Shown one piece after another: positions 34,937 through 42,456 of a stretch of DNA of 64,000 bases; within the stretch, counting starts at the first letter, position 1; every line of letters starts with the position of its first letter. The notes under the pieces are model-generated. The model worked only from the letters and a program-made list of their open reading frames with translations. It did no database searches and was not told the DNA's origin. The stretch covers positions 62,001-126,000 of the forward strand of contig WMBV01000005.1 in the NCBI GenBank assembly GCA_017745595.1, written 5' to 3'. The stretch is from Bordetella petrii. GTDB taxonomy: Bacteria; Pseudomonadota; Gammaproteobacteria; Burkholderiales; Burkholderiaceae_B. The position numbers and the translations under genes were made by a program.

Positions 34937-36376
34937 TCAAAACGACCCGAACATCGCACCCAGTATGAAAATCGCCACGAGTGAAATCAACACCCCGACG
35001 ATGACCGTCATGAACATGTCGAAGTAGCTTCCGGCATGGGTTTGCTTACTGATTTGCAGCAGAAGAAGCACGGTGCCGTTGTGCGGCAGCGCATCGAGCG
35101 TGCCCGCGCTGACGACGGTCAAGCGGTGCATCAACGACGGATCGATGCCGTATTCCACGGCCATGCGCATATATTCGCTGCCCAGCGCATTGAGGGCGAT
35201 CGCCATGCCGCCCGATGCCGTGCCCGTCAGGGCCGCCAACGAGTTCATCGCCACGACGAGCGACACCAGCGGCCCCCCGGGGATCTCGAGGACGGCGTCG
35301 CGTACCACCGAGAAAGTGGGCATCGCCGCGACCACCGCGCCAAAGCCGACCAGGCTGGCGATGGTGAGAATAGGCAGGGCGGACGAGTTCGCCCCGGCGT
35401 CCAGGCTTTGGCGCAAGGACCCCAGGCGCTTGAAATTGAGCGCGATGACCGTCAGGTTCGCGGCCGCCAGCGCGATAAGAACGGACCACACCCCGATCGA
35501 GGCGCCGACGTCGATGCCCCATGCTTCGCTTTCCAGTACGGAAAAATCAATGCGCGGAAGAATGATCAGCGCCATCAGGAAGTTGACGACGATGACGACC
35601 GCAAGAGGCGCCACAGCAAAGGCAAAAGGCGGATAGGCTTCGCTGCGCTTGCCATGCTCGAGTTCGGCGGGGTCGAAATCCCCCGAATTGGTGGCCTGTT
35701 CGCGCACTTTTTCCGAAATGACGATATCCGAATCTTCTTCGGTATAGACCTCGCCGGCCGCCCTGGCCTTGGCCTCGGCCCGCTGCAGCCACCACATGCC
35801 GAAAGCCAGGGTGATCAGCGAAGCGATGATGCCCAGGCCCGGCGCGGCGAACGTCGTGGTGCCGAAATACGGCATCGGAATCGCGTTATTGGTCGACGGC
35901 GTGCCCGGCATGGCCGACATCGTGAAGGTAAATGCGCCCAGCCCGATGGCCGCCGGCATTAAACGCGCGGGGATATTGGCGGCCTTGAACATCTCGCGCG
36001 TCATGGGAACCAGCACGAAGAACGCCACGAACACGCTGACGCCGCCATAAGTGACGACGGCCGAGGCCAGCACCACCGCCAGCATGGTGCGTTTGACGCC
36101 GAGCCGTTTGGTCAGGTAATGGGCGATCGAGGTAATAGACCCGCTGTCGTCCATGAGCTTGCCGAAAATACCGCCAAGCAGGAATAGCGGAAACCACCGC
36201 AAGACAAAGGCGCCTGCCCCCCCCATGAAGGTAGAAGTCCAATTGGCTAGAAGAACTTCGCCGGACAGTAGCGCGGTGAGCAACGCGGCGGCGGGCGCCA
36301 GGAGAAGAACGCTCCAACCCCGATAGGCCAGCCACATCAGCAGCGCCAGTGCAACGAGTATTGCGAACAGTCCCAT
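34937..36376 (-). CDS. GntP-family organic acid:H+ symporter
   Basis: Protein of 479 aa with about twelve transmembrane segments. GGAGAFVLRWFPLFLLGGIFGKLMDDSGS, VVTYGGVSVFVAFFVLVPMTREMFK and the sequence around GAFTFTMSAMPGTPSTNNAIP mark the GntP/gluconate-type permease superfamily. A large cytoplasmic loop lies near 210-255. It lies 34 bases upstream of ureJ on the same strand and may be co-transcribed with it. The substrate is unknown and is not obviously tied to urease. Confidence 0.87.
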   Translation of the reverse strand: MGLFAILVALALLMWLAYRGWSVLLLAPAAALLTALLSGEVLLANWTSTFMGGAGAFVLRWFPLFLLGGIFGKLMDDSGSITSIAHYLTKRLGVKRTMLAVVLASAVVTYGGVSVFVAFFVLVPMTREMFKAANIPARLMPAAIGLGAFTFTMSAMPGTPSTNNAIPMPYFGTTTFAAPGLGIIASLITLAFGMWWLQRAEAKARAAGEVYTEEDSDIVISEKVREQATNSGDFDPAELEHGKRSEAYPPFAFAVAPLAVVIVVNFLMALIILPRIDFSVLESEAWGIDVGASIGVWSVLIALAAANLTVIALNFKRLGSLRQSLDAGANSSALPILTIASLVGFGAVVAAMPTFSVVRDAVLEIPGGPLVSLVVAMNSLAALTGTASGGMAIALNALGSEYMRMAVEYGIDPSLMHRLTVVSAGTLDALPHNGTVLLLLQISKQTHAGSYFDMFMTVIVGVLISLVAIFILGAMFGSF

Positions 36377-36560
36377 GCAAACGTGCTCCCCTATGGCCAG
36401 AAAGCGTGCGGGTGAGATCGGACAGGAAACGCGCTAAATAATCGCACCAATTTAGCTATTCAAACAAGAAAACACAAGCTCCAATTGAGAATGAGGAATA
36501 TGTTTTCGCTGAGGCTCGCGCCTTTTAAGCCGGCTGCCAGGATGGGGCGGATGCGGGCGG

Positions 36561-36794
36561 CTAGCCGACCCGGAATTGCTCGCGGTCTTGCCCCTTGATC
36601 CAGTTCGGAGGCCGCCCCACGCCGTTCCAGGTCTGGCCGGTTTCGGGGTGGCGATACCGCACCAGGTCGGAAAGATCGGGGCCGAAGAGCTGTTCCGGCA
36701 CGATGCCGTATTCCTTGATTTTTCGACGCATGTCGACAATAGCGTCCCGCAATTCCTGGCGGCGCAGTCGTTCGGCCTGTGCTTCGAGCGCGCG
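36561..36794 (-). pseudogene. H-NS-family protein, 5'-truncated remnant
   Basis: The frame reads RALEAQAERLRRQELRDAIV... through RYRHPETGQTWNGVGRPPNWIKGQ to the stop after FRVG. The C-terminal DNA-binding motif of H-NS-type proteins is complete, but the usual N-terminal oligomerisation part is missing. Only a TTG at 36752 could start it. Upstream of 36794 the opposite strand turns abruptly into alkyl sulfatase sequence, so the gene has lost its 5' end at a junction. A short functional peptide from the TTG is possible but unlikely. Confidence 0.75.
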
Positions 36795-36796
36795 TC

Positions 36797-37077
36797 CACA
36801 ATGTGCGCGCCACCTATGTGCTGTACCTGGGCCGGTTCAACGGCAAGCCGGCCACCCTGCACACGCTGCCGATCCGAAGAGGCAGGTAGGCCAAGGACGC
36901 GGATGCCAGCCTGTTTTTGACCGGGCTACCTTGAACGACATCATGTTGAAGAAGACGACGCTACAGGATGCGCTGGCCAAGGGCGACGCCAAGCTCAGCG
37001 GCGATCAGTCCAAGCTGAACGATGTATTCGGCTCGCTCGACGACTTCGAGTTCTGGTTCAATATCGTGACGCCCTGA
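36797..37077 (+). pseudogene. Alkyl sulfatase relic (internal deletion plus frameshift)
   Basis: From 36797 the frame reads HNVRATYVLYLGRFNGKPATLHTLP, a central segment of SdsA/BDS1-type alkyl sulfatases, ending at a stop at 36889. Immediately after, AKDADASLFLT (36890 on) jumps to the C-terminal sterol-carrier-like domain. A one-base frame change in the T-run near 36913-36917 leads to RATLNDIMLKKTTL and SGDQSKLNDVFGSLDDFEFWFNIVTP before the stop at 37077. About 150 codons between the two blocks, and the whole catalytic metallo-beta-lactamase domain, are missing. It abuts an H-NS relic on the other strand. Confidence 0.75.
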
Positions 37078-37266
37078 ACCATTCGCCCTGGAACACTGCC
37101 TTGACGCAGTTGTCATTTTTGGGTTCGGGCGCGGCATAGCCGTGTCCGGCCTGGTTCAGCGATATGGGGTGATAAGTAGAAAGAGCGGCTTGAATGTCCC
37201 CGCAGTCCCTGTTATCTGTCCAGGTGTGCTACGGTTACCAGGCCGTATTCCCCGACAGGAGGCAAT

Positions 37267-37473
37267 ATGAAGACCCAGATAACCTTCAAGAAGCTCGATG
37301 GTGGCGACGGTGTCGCCCTGGTCAGCGGCGACAACTCGGATCCGCTGCAAGCGAAGCAGGCGCTGGCGCATAGCCTCGGGCTGCCGTCCGGCACCAATGC
37401 CGACATCGACGACCGGTTGCGCCGAGGTGGTATCGAACCCGCCTCTGTGCAGTTCAATCTGATCAGCGAATAG
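37267..37473 (+). CDS. Small hypothetical protein
   Basis: Protein of 68 aa, not recognised. GGAGG stands 5 bases before the ATG, and the composition is normal (acidic, Gly/Asp-rich, no membrane segment, no Cys), so it is probably real. The sequence contains KQALAHSLGLPSGTNADIDDRL. It is alone between the sulfatase relic and the convergent MFS gene. No function can be given. Confidence 0.6.
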   Translation: MKTQITFKKLDGGDGVALVSGDNSDPLQAKQALAHSLGLPSGTNADIDDRLRRGGIEPASVQFNLISE

Positions 37474-37539
37474 CAGGCCGAGTAAAGGCGTGCCGCCGTA
37501 AGGGCGTGCGGCACAAGGGCGCCTGCCTGCCGTTGGCAG

Positions 37540-38829
37540 CTAGGCGGACAGCCCGCGATACCAGCGCGCCAGCCAGGCGCCGGTGGCGGCCCACACTAGC
37601 GCGATACCGGCGCCGATGCACAGGGCCAGGCCGGGCTGGTCGGCGATCAAGTCCACGCCCCGCTTGACCCAGCCGCTGGCCGCGTCGCCGGCGCGGTACA
37701 CCACCGTGTCGTTGAAGTTCTTGGCCTTGTATTTTTGCTCGGCGGGCAGCACGGTATAAAGCATTTCGCGGCCGGGCCGCACCAGCGCGTATTCGCCGGC
37801 GCGGCGCGCCACCATGACCACCGCGAATACGGCGAACACCGGCGCCAGCGCCAGCCACAGAAAACCCGCCACCAGCAGCAGCGGCACCGCCGTCAGCAGC
37901 ACCCCTACTCCCAGGCGCTGGGCGATACGGCCAGTCAGAAAGACCTGGGTCAGGATGGCCAGGCCCTGCACCGCCGCGTCGATCAGCCCGAATACCTGCG
38001 TCTGGCGCGCGCGGTCGGGAAAATACTCGGCCACCATGCGGGCCTGTTCGAAATACAAGAACGTGTTGACGCTGGCCAGCAGCGTCACGAACAGCGCGAT
38101 GCCCAGCAGGTAAGGCGAGCGCAGTAATTCGGACACGCCCGCGAACGGGTTGCCGCCCAGCGGCCGCTGGCGCTGCGCCGCCTCGGCCGGCGCGCTATCG
38201 CCGCACGGGTGGCGGTCGCGCCAGCGGTGCAGCCAGGCGGCCGCGGCGGCACTGGCGGCCAGGAAAGCCGCGGCCAGCAGCAGCAGGCCGCCGTGCCCCA
38301 GCGGCGCGACCAGCAAGGCGCCCAGCACCGGCCCCGCCAGCCCGCCCAGGCTGGCGCCGCCGGCGATCAGGGCGAACAGCCGGCGCGCCTGCTGGCCGGC
38401 GAACAAATCGGCCAGCACGCTCCAAGCCAGCGAAATCGCCATCAAGTTGAATACCGACAGCCAGATGTAGAACGCCCGCCCGGCCCATACGCTGTCGGGC
38501 CGCGTCCAGAGCGCGGCGGCGAAGCCCAGCAGGTTCAGCGCGAAAAACCCGTATACCCACGACACGATATGCCGGCGCGGCACCGCCGAGGCCACCCAGC
38601 CGAACAGCGGCATGGCCGCCAGCGTGGCGATGAAGGTGCCGGTGAACAGCCACTGCAGGTTTTCTACGCCGCCCGCCACGCCCATGGTTTCGCGCACGGG
38701 CCGCAACATGAAATACGCGGTGAACAGCAGGAAAAACATGGCCAGCCCCGCCGCCACCGCGGAAGATTCGCCCTGGCGCAAGTTGAAGAGGCGTGCCAGG
38801 AAATCGGGCGGACGGACCGGAGGGGCCAT
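37540..38829 (-). CDS. ADP/ATP-translocase-like major facilitator transporter
   Basis: Protein of 429 aa with about twelve transmembrane helices. FLLFTAYFMLRPVRETMGV near residue 40 and RPGREMLYTVLPAEQKYKAKNFNDTVVYRAGDAASGW near 345 are hallmarks of the bacterial MFS group related to ADP/ATP (NTP/NTP) exchangers. The ATG at 38829 is preferred to a TTG at 38844. It is 7 bases after the aldo-keto reductase stop. Whether it carries nucleotides is uncertain, since free-living bacteria use this group for unknown solutes. Confidence 0.82.
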   Translation of the reverse strand: MAPPVRPPDFLARLFNLRQGESSAVAAGLAMFFLLFTAYFMLRPVRETMGVAGGVENLQWLFTGTFIATLAAMPLFGWVASAVPRRHIVSWVYGFFALNLLGFAAALWTRPDSVWAGRAFYIWLSVFNLMAISLAWSVLADLFAGQQARRLFALIAGGASLGGLAGPVLGALLVAPLGHGGLLLLAAAFLAASAAAAAWLHRWRDRHPCGDSAPAEAAQRQRPLGGNPFAGVSELLRSPYLLGIALFVTLLASVNTFLYFEQARMVAEYFPDRARQTQVFGLIDAAVQGLAILTQVFLTGRIAQRLGVGVLLTAVPLLLVAGFLWLALAPVFAVFAVVMVARRAGEYALVRPGREMLYTVLPAEQKYKAKNFNDTVVYRAGDAASGWVKRGVDLIADQPGLALCIGAGIALVWAATGAWLARWYRGLSA

Positions 38830-38836
38830 GACGGGG

Positions 38837-39754
38837 TCAGGCAAACAGCGCGCGCAGCGCGCTGCGCTGCTGCGCCGTCAGCGCCGGCCCGGTGCCCGCT
38901 TTCAGATTGTCGCTTTGCCGCTCGGGCCGGCTGGTGGCGGGAATGACCGCCGTGACGGCCGGATGGCTGAGCGCGAAACGCAGGAATGCCTGCGCCCACG
39001 ACGAGATTCCCGCCGCGGCGGCCCAGCCGGGCAGCGGCTTGCCGGCCACCTGGCGAAACAGTCGGCCGTCGTCGAAAGCCCGGTTGACCAGCACGGCCAC
39101 GCCCAATTCTTGCGCCATGGGGAACAGGCGCTGCTCGGCGCCGGTGGAGATCACCGAATAATTGATCTGCAGGAAATCGGGCCGGCCCTCCCGCACGGCG
39201 TCGGCCAGGGCGTCGTGGCCGCCCTCGTGGTAGTGCGTCAGGCCCGAATAGCGTACCCTGCCCTGCGCTTTCAGTTCGTTGATGAGCGCGAGCTGCTCAT
39301 GCCAGTCGATCAGGTTGTGGACCTGCAGCAACTCGACCTGCCCGGTTTTCAGGCGCCGCAGCGATTGCTCGAACTGCCGCAGGCCGGCATCGCGGCCCGT
39401 GGCGCCGATCTTGGTGCAAAGAAAGGCGCGCTCGCGCAGGTTCAATTCCGCCAGCAGATCGCCCAGCACGGTTTCCGATTGTCCGTAGCTGGGCGCGGTG
39501 TCGATCAGCGTCGCGCCGCCGGCGAAAAAACGCCGCAGGACTTCGCGCAACGGCGCCCGCTCGGCCTCGCCGTCGCCGACATTGAAGCTGTCGGCCGTGC
39601 CCATGCCGATCACGGGCACGGCCTGGTTCAAAGCCGGGATGCGGCGCAGCTGCATGACGGGCGCCGCGGCCTGGGCGGCCAGCGCGTCGCGCGCGCAGTA
39701 CGCGCCCGCGCCCAGGGCGGGCAGGCTGGCAAGAAACTGGCGGCGTGTGGGCAT
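38837..39754 (-). CDS. Exported aldo/keto reductase
   Basis: Protein of 305 aa from the ATG at 39754 (GAG upstream); the ATG at 39766 is an alternative. It opens with a Tat-type signal, MPTRRQFLASLPALGAGAYCARDALA. The barrel then shows GMGTADSFNVG, LIDTAPSYGQSE (catalytic Asp and Tyr), KIGATGRD (Lys), VELLQVHNLIDW (His) and the late VIPATSRPE for NADPH phosphate binding. Export of an NADPH-type reductase is odd, because the periplasm lacks NADPH. The cofactor may be loaded before Tat export. Confidence 0.88.
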   Translation of the reverse strand: MPTRRQFLASLPALGAGAYCARDALAAQAAAPVMQLRRIPALNQAVPVIGMGTADSFNVGDGEAERAPLREVLRRFFAGGATLIDTAPSYGQSETVLGDLLAELNLRERAFLCTKIGATGRDAGLRQFEQSLRRLKTGQVELLQVHNLIDWHEQLALINELKAQGRVRYSGLTHYHEGGHDALADAVREGRPDFLQINYSVISTGAEQRLFPMAQELGVAVLVNRAFDDGRLFRQVAGKPLPGWAAAAGISSWAQAFLRFALSHPAVTAVIPATSRPERQSDNLKAGTGPALTAQQRSALRALFA

Positions 39755-39777
39755 GATGTGTCTCATCTGGCAAGGCA

Positions 39778-39918
39778 GGTGTCAGGCTCCCGCAGGGTGC
39801 CTGACACCGTGGGGTGAATACGCCTGCTTCGGTGTCTGACACCCTGCGGGAGTCAGACACCTGGCCATCCCTGAATATGCTTGCTTCGGTGTCCGACACC
39901 CTGCGGGAGTCAGACACC
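39778..39918. repeat. Three further hairpin repeats (R3, R4, R5)
   Basis: R3 (39778-39808), R4 (39831-39861) and R5 (39888-39918) are 31-base hairpins of the same family as the pair at 11972-12072. R4 equals R2. R3 has arms GGTGTCAGGC/GCCTGACACC, differing from the others in both arms so that pairing is kept. R5 has one arm change giving a C-A mismatch. R4 and R5 are each preceded by a near-identical 15-base segment (39816-39830 and 39873-39887), a 57-base tandem unit. R5 contains the stop codon of the amidohydrolase gene. Confidence 0.85.
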
Positions 39919-41316
39919 TGGCGGATGGGCGGCGAGCGTGTCCTTGACGATGGCGCCGTCTTTCATGATGACCAGGAAATTCTTTTCGGGATCGCCGATC
40001 AGCGCGATGTTCTGCAGCGGGTTGCCGTCGACCAGCAGCAGGTCGGCCAGCGCGCCTTCGCGCACCACGCCCACGTCGCCGGCGGGGTACGGATTGCGTT
40101 TGCCGGACAGGCGCAGCAGTTCGCCGTTGCTGCCCGTCGCCATGATCAGGGCTTCGGCGGGCGAATACCAGCGCGTCAGGCTGGCCAGCAGCTTGCCCTG
40201 CTGGCCGGCCAGTTGGCTGGAGAACAGGATGTCGGTGCCGAAGGCGGTCTTCAGTTTGTATTTCACGGCCAGCCGGTAGGTCTGGTCCGTGCCCGCGAAG
40301 ACTTCCTGGGCCTTTTGCCATTCGTCCGAGCCGCGCGGGAAGGCGTTGGCCAGTTCGTCGGGAAAGGGCTGCGTGCTCAGCCAGGTGCCGTTTTCGGCCA
40401 TCATCCGGGCGCTGGTCTCGTCCATCAGGCTGGCATGCTCGATGCATTGCACGCCGGCCTTGATGGACCGCTGGATGGCTTCGGGCGTATAGGCGTGCAC
40501 GGTGACGTAGGTGCCCCAGTCGTTGGCGGCCTGCACCGCCGCGCGCAGCTCGGCTTCGCTGAAGGTCACGACATCCAGCGGACTATGCGGCGACGATACC
40601 CCGCCGCCGGCGGTCAACTTGATCTGGCTGGCGCCGCGCATCAGTTGCTCGCGCACGCGCAGCCGCACCTCGTCGGGGCTGTCGGCGATGGCGGTGTCGC
40701 CCGCCAGGTCGTGCCGCGACGCCGGCGTGCCCAGCGTGCGCGGCAGATCGGCCGCGCTGCGGAAATCGCCATGCCCGCTCGTGACGCTGATCATGGCGCC
40801 CGAGGGATGGATGCGCGGCCCGGGAATCACGCCCTGGTCGATGGCCCGCTTCAATCCGAATACCGCGCCGCCGACGTCGCGCACGGTAGTGAATCCGCGC
40901 ATCAGCGCGCGCCGGGCCTCGACGCCCGCCACGAGGTTGATGTAGCCGGCATCGGCGGTCAGCGCCACCGTCAACGGCAGGCCCACCAGCATGCTGTGCC
41001 AGTGCATGTCGATCAGCCCCGGCATCAGGGTGCGCCCGCCGCCGTCGATGACGCGCGCGCCCTCGGCCGACAGCGGCTGCTGGGCGATTTTTTCGATGAG
41101 CCCGTCGCGCACCAGCACGTTGCTGGGGGCGGACAAGGTGGCGGACGTGCCATCGAAGACGCGCACGTTCTGGAAGAGGACCGGCGCGGTGGCGGGCTTG
41201 GACGGGCCCGCCGCGCCGGCGTCGCCAGGAACGGGCGGCCCATGCGCGATGGCGGCCGAGCCGCCGCACAGCGCCGCGCCCAGAAAAATGGCCATGAATA
41301 CGGACTTGATACGCAC
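39910..41316 (-). CDS. Exported metal-dependent amidohydrolase
   Basis: Protein of 468 aa from a GTG at 41316 with AGGAG 7 bases upstream. A Sec signal (MAIFLGAALCGGSAAIAHG) follows seven residues. The amidohydrolase barrel has the HxH metal motif in MPGLIDMHWHSM, QIKLTAGGGV at the carbamylated or metal-bridging Lys, VTVHAYT, CIEHASL and the late TAFGTD. It belongs with prolidase-like and imidazolonepropionase-like enzymes (dipeptidase-type secreted amidohydrolases). The last three residues and stop are formed by repeat R5. The substrate is unknown. Confidence 0.9.
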   Translation of the reverse strand: MRIKSVFMAIFLGAALCGGSAAIAHGPPVPGDAGAAGPSKPATAPVLFQNVRVFDGTSATLSAPSNVLVRDGLIEKIAQQPLSAEGARVIDGGGRTLMPGLIDMHWHSMLVGLPLTVALTADAGYINLVAGVEARRALMRGFTTVRDVGGAVFGLKRAIDQGVIPGPRIHPSGAMISVTSGHGDFRSAADLPRTLGTPASRHDLAGDTAIADSPDEVRLRVREQLMRGASQIKLTAGGGVSSPHSPLDVVTFSEAELRAAVQAANDWGTYVTVHAYTPEAIQRSIKAGVQCIEHASLMDETSARMMAENGTWLSTQPFPDELANAFPRGSDEWQKAQEVFAGTDQTYRLAVKYKLKTAFGTDILFSSQLAGQQGKLLASLTRWYSPAEALIMATGSNGELLRLSGKRNPYPAGDVGVVREGALADLLLVDGNPLQNIALIGDPEKNFLVIMKDGAIVKDTLAAHPPGV

Positions 41317-41432
41317 AGTGGTCTCCTGACTGCGAGACTGGCGGCCGGCGCTGGACCGATTTCCATCGCCCGCCGCCAGCAAGATCGCGCCCAACGCCAC
41401 GCGATACTGGAATGAACCCACGCTGGCCGGTG

Positions 41433-41930
41433 CTACACCGGCGCTACCCGCGTGCGGTTGCCCTGCGTCACGACCTGCACGCGCTGGCCCACGAAAATGG
41501 GCATATCGGCTTCTTGCACGACGACGCGGGTCTCGCCGTTGTCGAACCGCAGGGTGATTTCCACCCCTTGCCTGCGGTTGCGGGCGTTTTCCGCGGCGTT
41601 GCCCGCCATCGCGCCGCCGATTGCGCCGCCCACGGTGGTCAGGCGCCGGCCCGAGCCGCCGCCCACCGCGCTGCCGGCCACGCCTCCCAGGATGCCGCCG
41701 GCCGCCGCGCCCAGGCCGCTGGTGGCGTCTGCCTGGATGGTGACCGGGCGCACGCCCGTGACATAGGCCAGTACGACGGTCTGGGCCCGCTGGGCCTGGT
41801 CGAAGGTATAGACGCGCGCCGACGCGTGCTGATTCGCGCATCCGGCCAGGCCGGCGGCCGCGGCCAGCGCCAGGGCGGCGGCCAGGGTTTTCAGGCCGCC
41901 CGCCGGGTTGACATTGCTGAGCTTGGACAT
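41433..41930 (-). CDS. Glycine-zipper outer membrane lipoprotein (SlyB/Pcp-like)
   Basis: Protein of 165 aa. A lipoprotein signal has the lipobox LAGC near residue 31. A glycine-zipper segment (GLGAAAGGILGGVAGSAVGGGSGRRLTTVGGAIGGAMAGNAAE) is typical of SlyB/PcP-type 17-kDa surface lipoproteins. The C-terminal domain has EITLRFDNGETRVVVQEADMPIFVGQRVQVV. It lies 117 bases upstream of nothing on its strand except the amidohydrolase start, and is probably transcribed alone. Its role is structural or envelope-related. Confidence 0.88.
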   Translation of the reverse strand: MSKLSNVNPAGGLKTLAAALALAAAAGLAGCANQHASARVYTFDQAQRAQTVVLAYVTGVRPVTIQADATSGLGAAAGGILGGVAGSAVGGGSGRRLTTVGGAIGGAMAGNAAENARNRRQGVEITLRFDNGETRVVVQEADMPIFVGQRVQVVTQGNRTRVAPV

Positions 41931-41980
41931 GAGGTTCGCTCCGGAAAAATAAGAAAGATCACACCATGGTCAGCGGGCGC

Positions 41981-42427
41981 CTACCGGCTGCGCGTCGTGG
42001 AAGGCGTGGGCGTGGGCACCGTGGCGGGCGCCGGGGCCGTCTGGGCGCCAGCCTGGACCGGGTTGCCCGCCGCGTCTTCGACGCGCAGCGGCCGGCCATT
42101 GAAGAAAATGGCCCGTCGCGGGCTCCAGGCGGGCGGGGTGTCTTCCACGGTGTCGTAGGTGGCGACCTCGAAATCGTACTCCCAGCCGTACCGCTGTTGC
42201 CCTTGTTCGTCGGTGTAGCTCACCTTCTTCACCGAGTCGTGGTAGCCCTTGTCGCGATAAGACACGTAGCGGGTGGCTGGCAGCGTGTCGCGATAGTCGG
42301 ACATCAGTTCGTACAGGTCTTGCTCGCTGGGAGCGGTGCCGTACCGTGCCAGCTGGTCGGGAGAGCCGGCCGTCGACGCGCAGCCCGCCAGCAGGGCCGC
42401 CGTCAATAGAATGGGAACGCTTTTCAT
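41981..42427 (-). CDS. Hypothetical lipoprotein
   Basis: Protein of 148 aa. A short lipoprotein signal MKSVPILLTAALLAGCAS has the lipobox LAGC (Cys16). The mature part is Tyr/Arg/Asp-rich (SDYRDTLPATRYVSYRDKGYHDSVKKVSYTDEQGQQRYGWEYDFEVATYDTVED) and ends in a Pro/Thr-rich tail. The family is not recognised. The ATG at 42427 has AGGAG 7 bases upstream. It sits 29 bases after the SLC13 permease gene on the same strand. Confidence 0.75.
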   Translation of the reverse strand: MKSVPILLTAALLAGCASTAGSPDQLARYGTAPSEQDLYELMSDYRDTLPATRYVSYRDKGYHDSVKKVSYTDEQGQQRYGWEYDFEVATYDTVEDTPPAWSPRRAIFFNGRPLRVEDAAGNPVQAGAQTAPAPATVPTPTPSTTRSR

Positions 42428-42456
42428 GGGCATACTCCTTGGAAACACAGTCTTTG

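Noticed and set aside
39816-39918. A possible CRISPR-like array in the repeat cluster
   Set aside because: Only two to three units occur, each a perfect hairpin, the 57-base period holds near-identical rather than unique spacers, and no cas gene is present.
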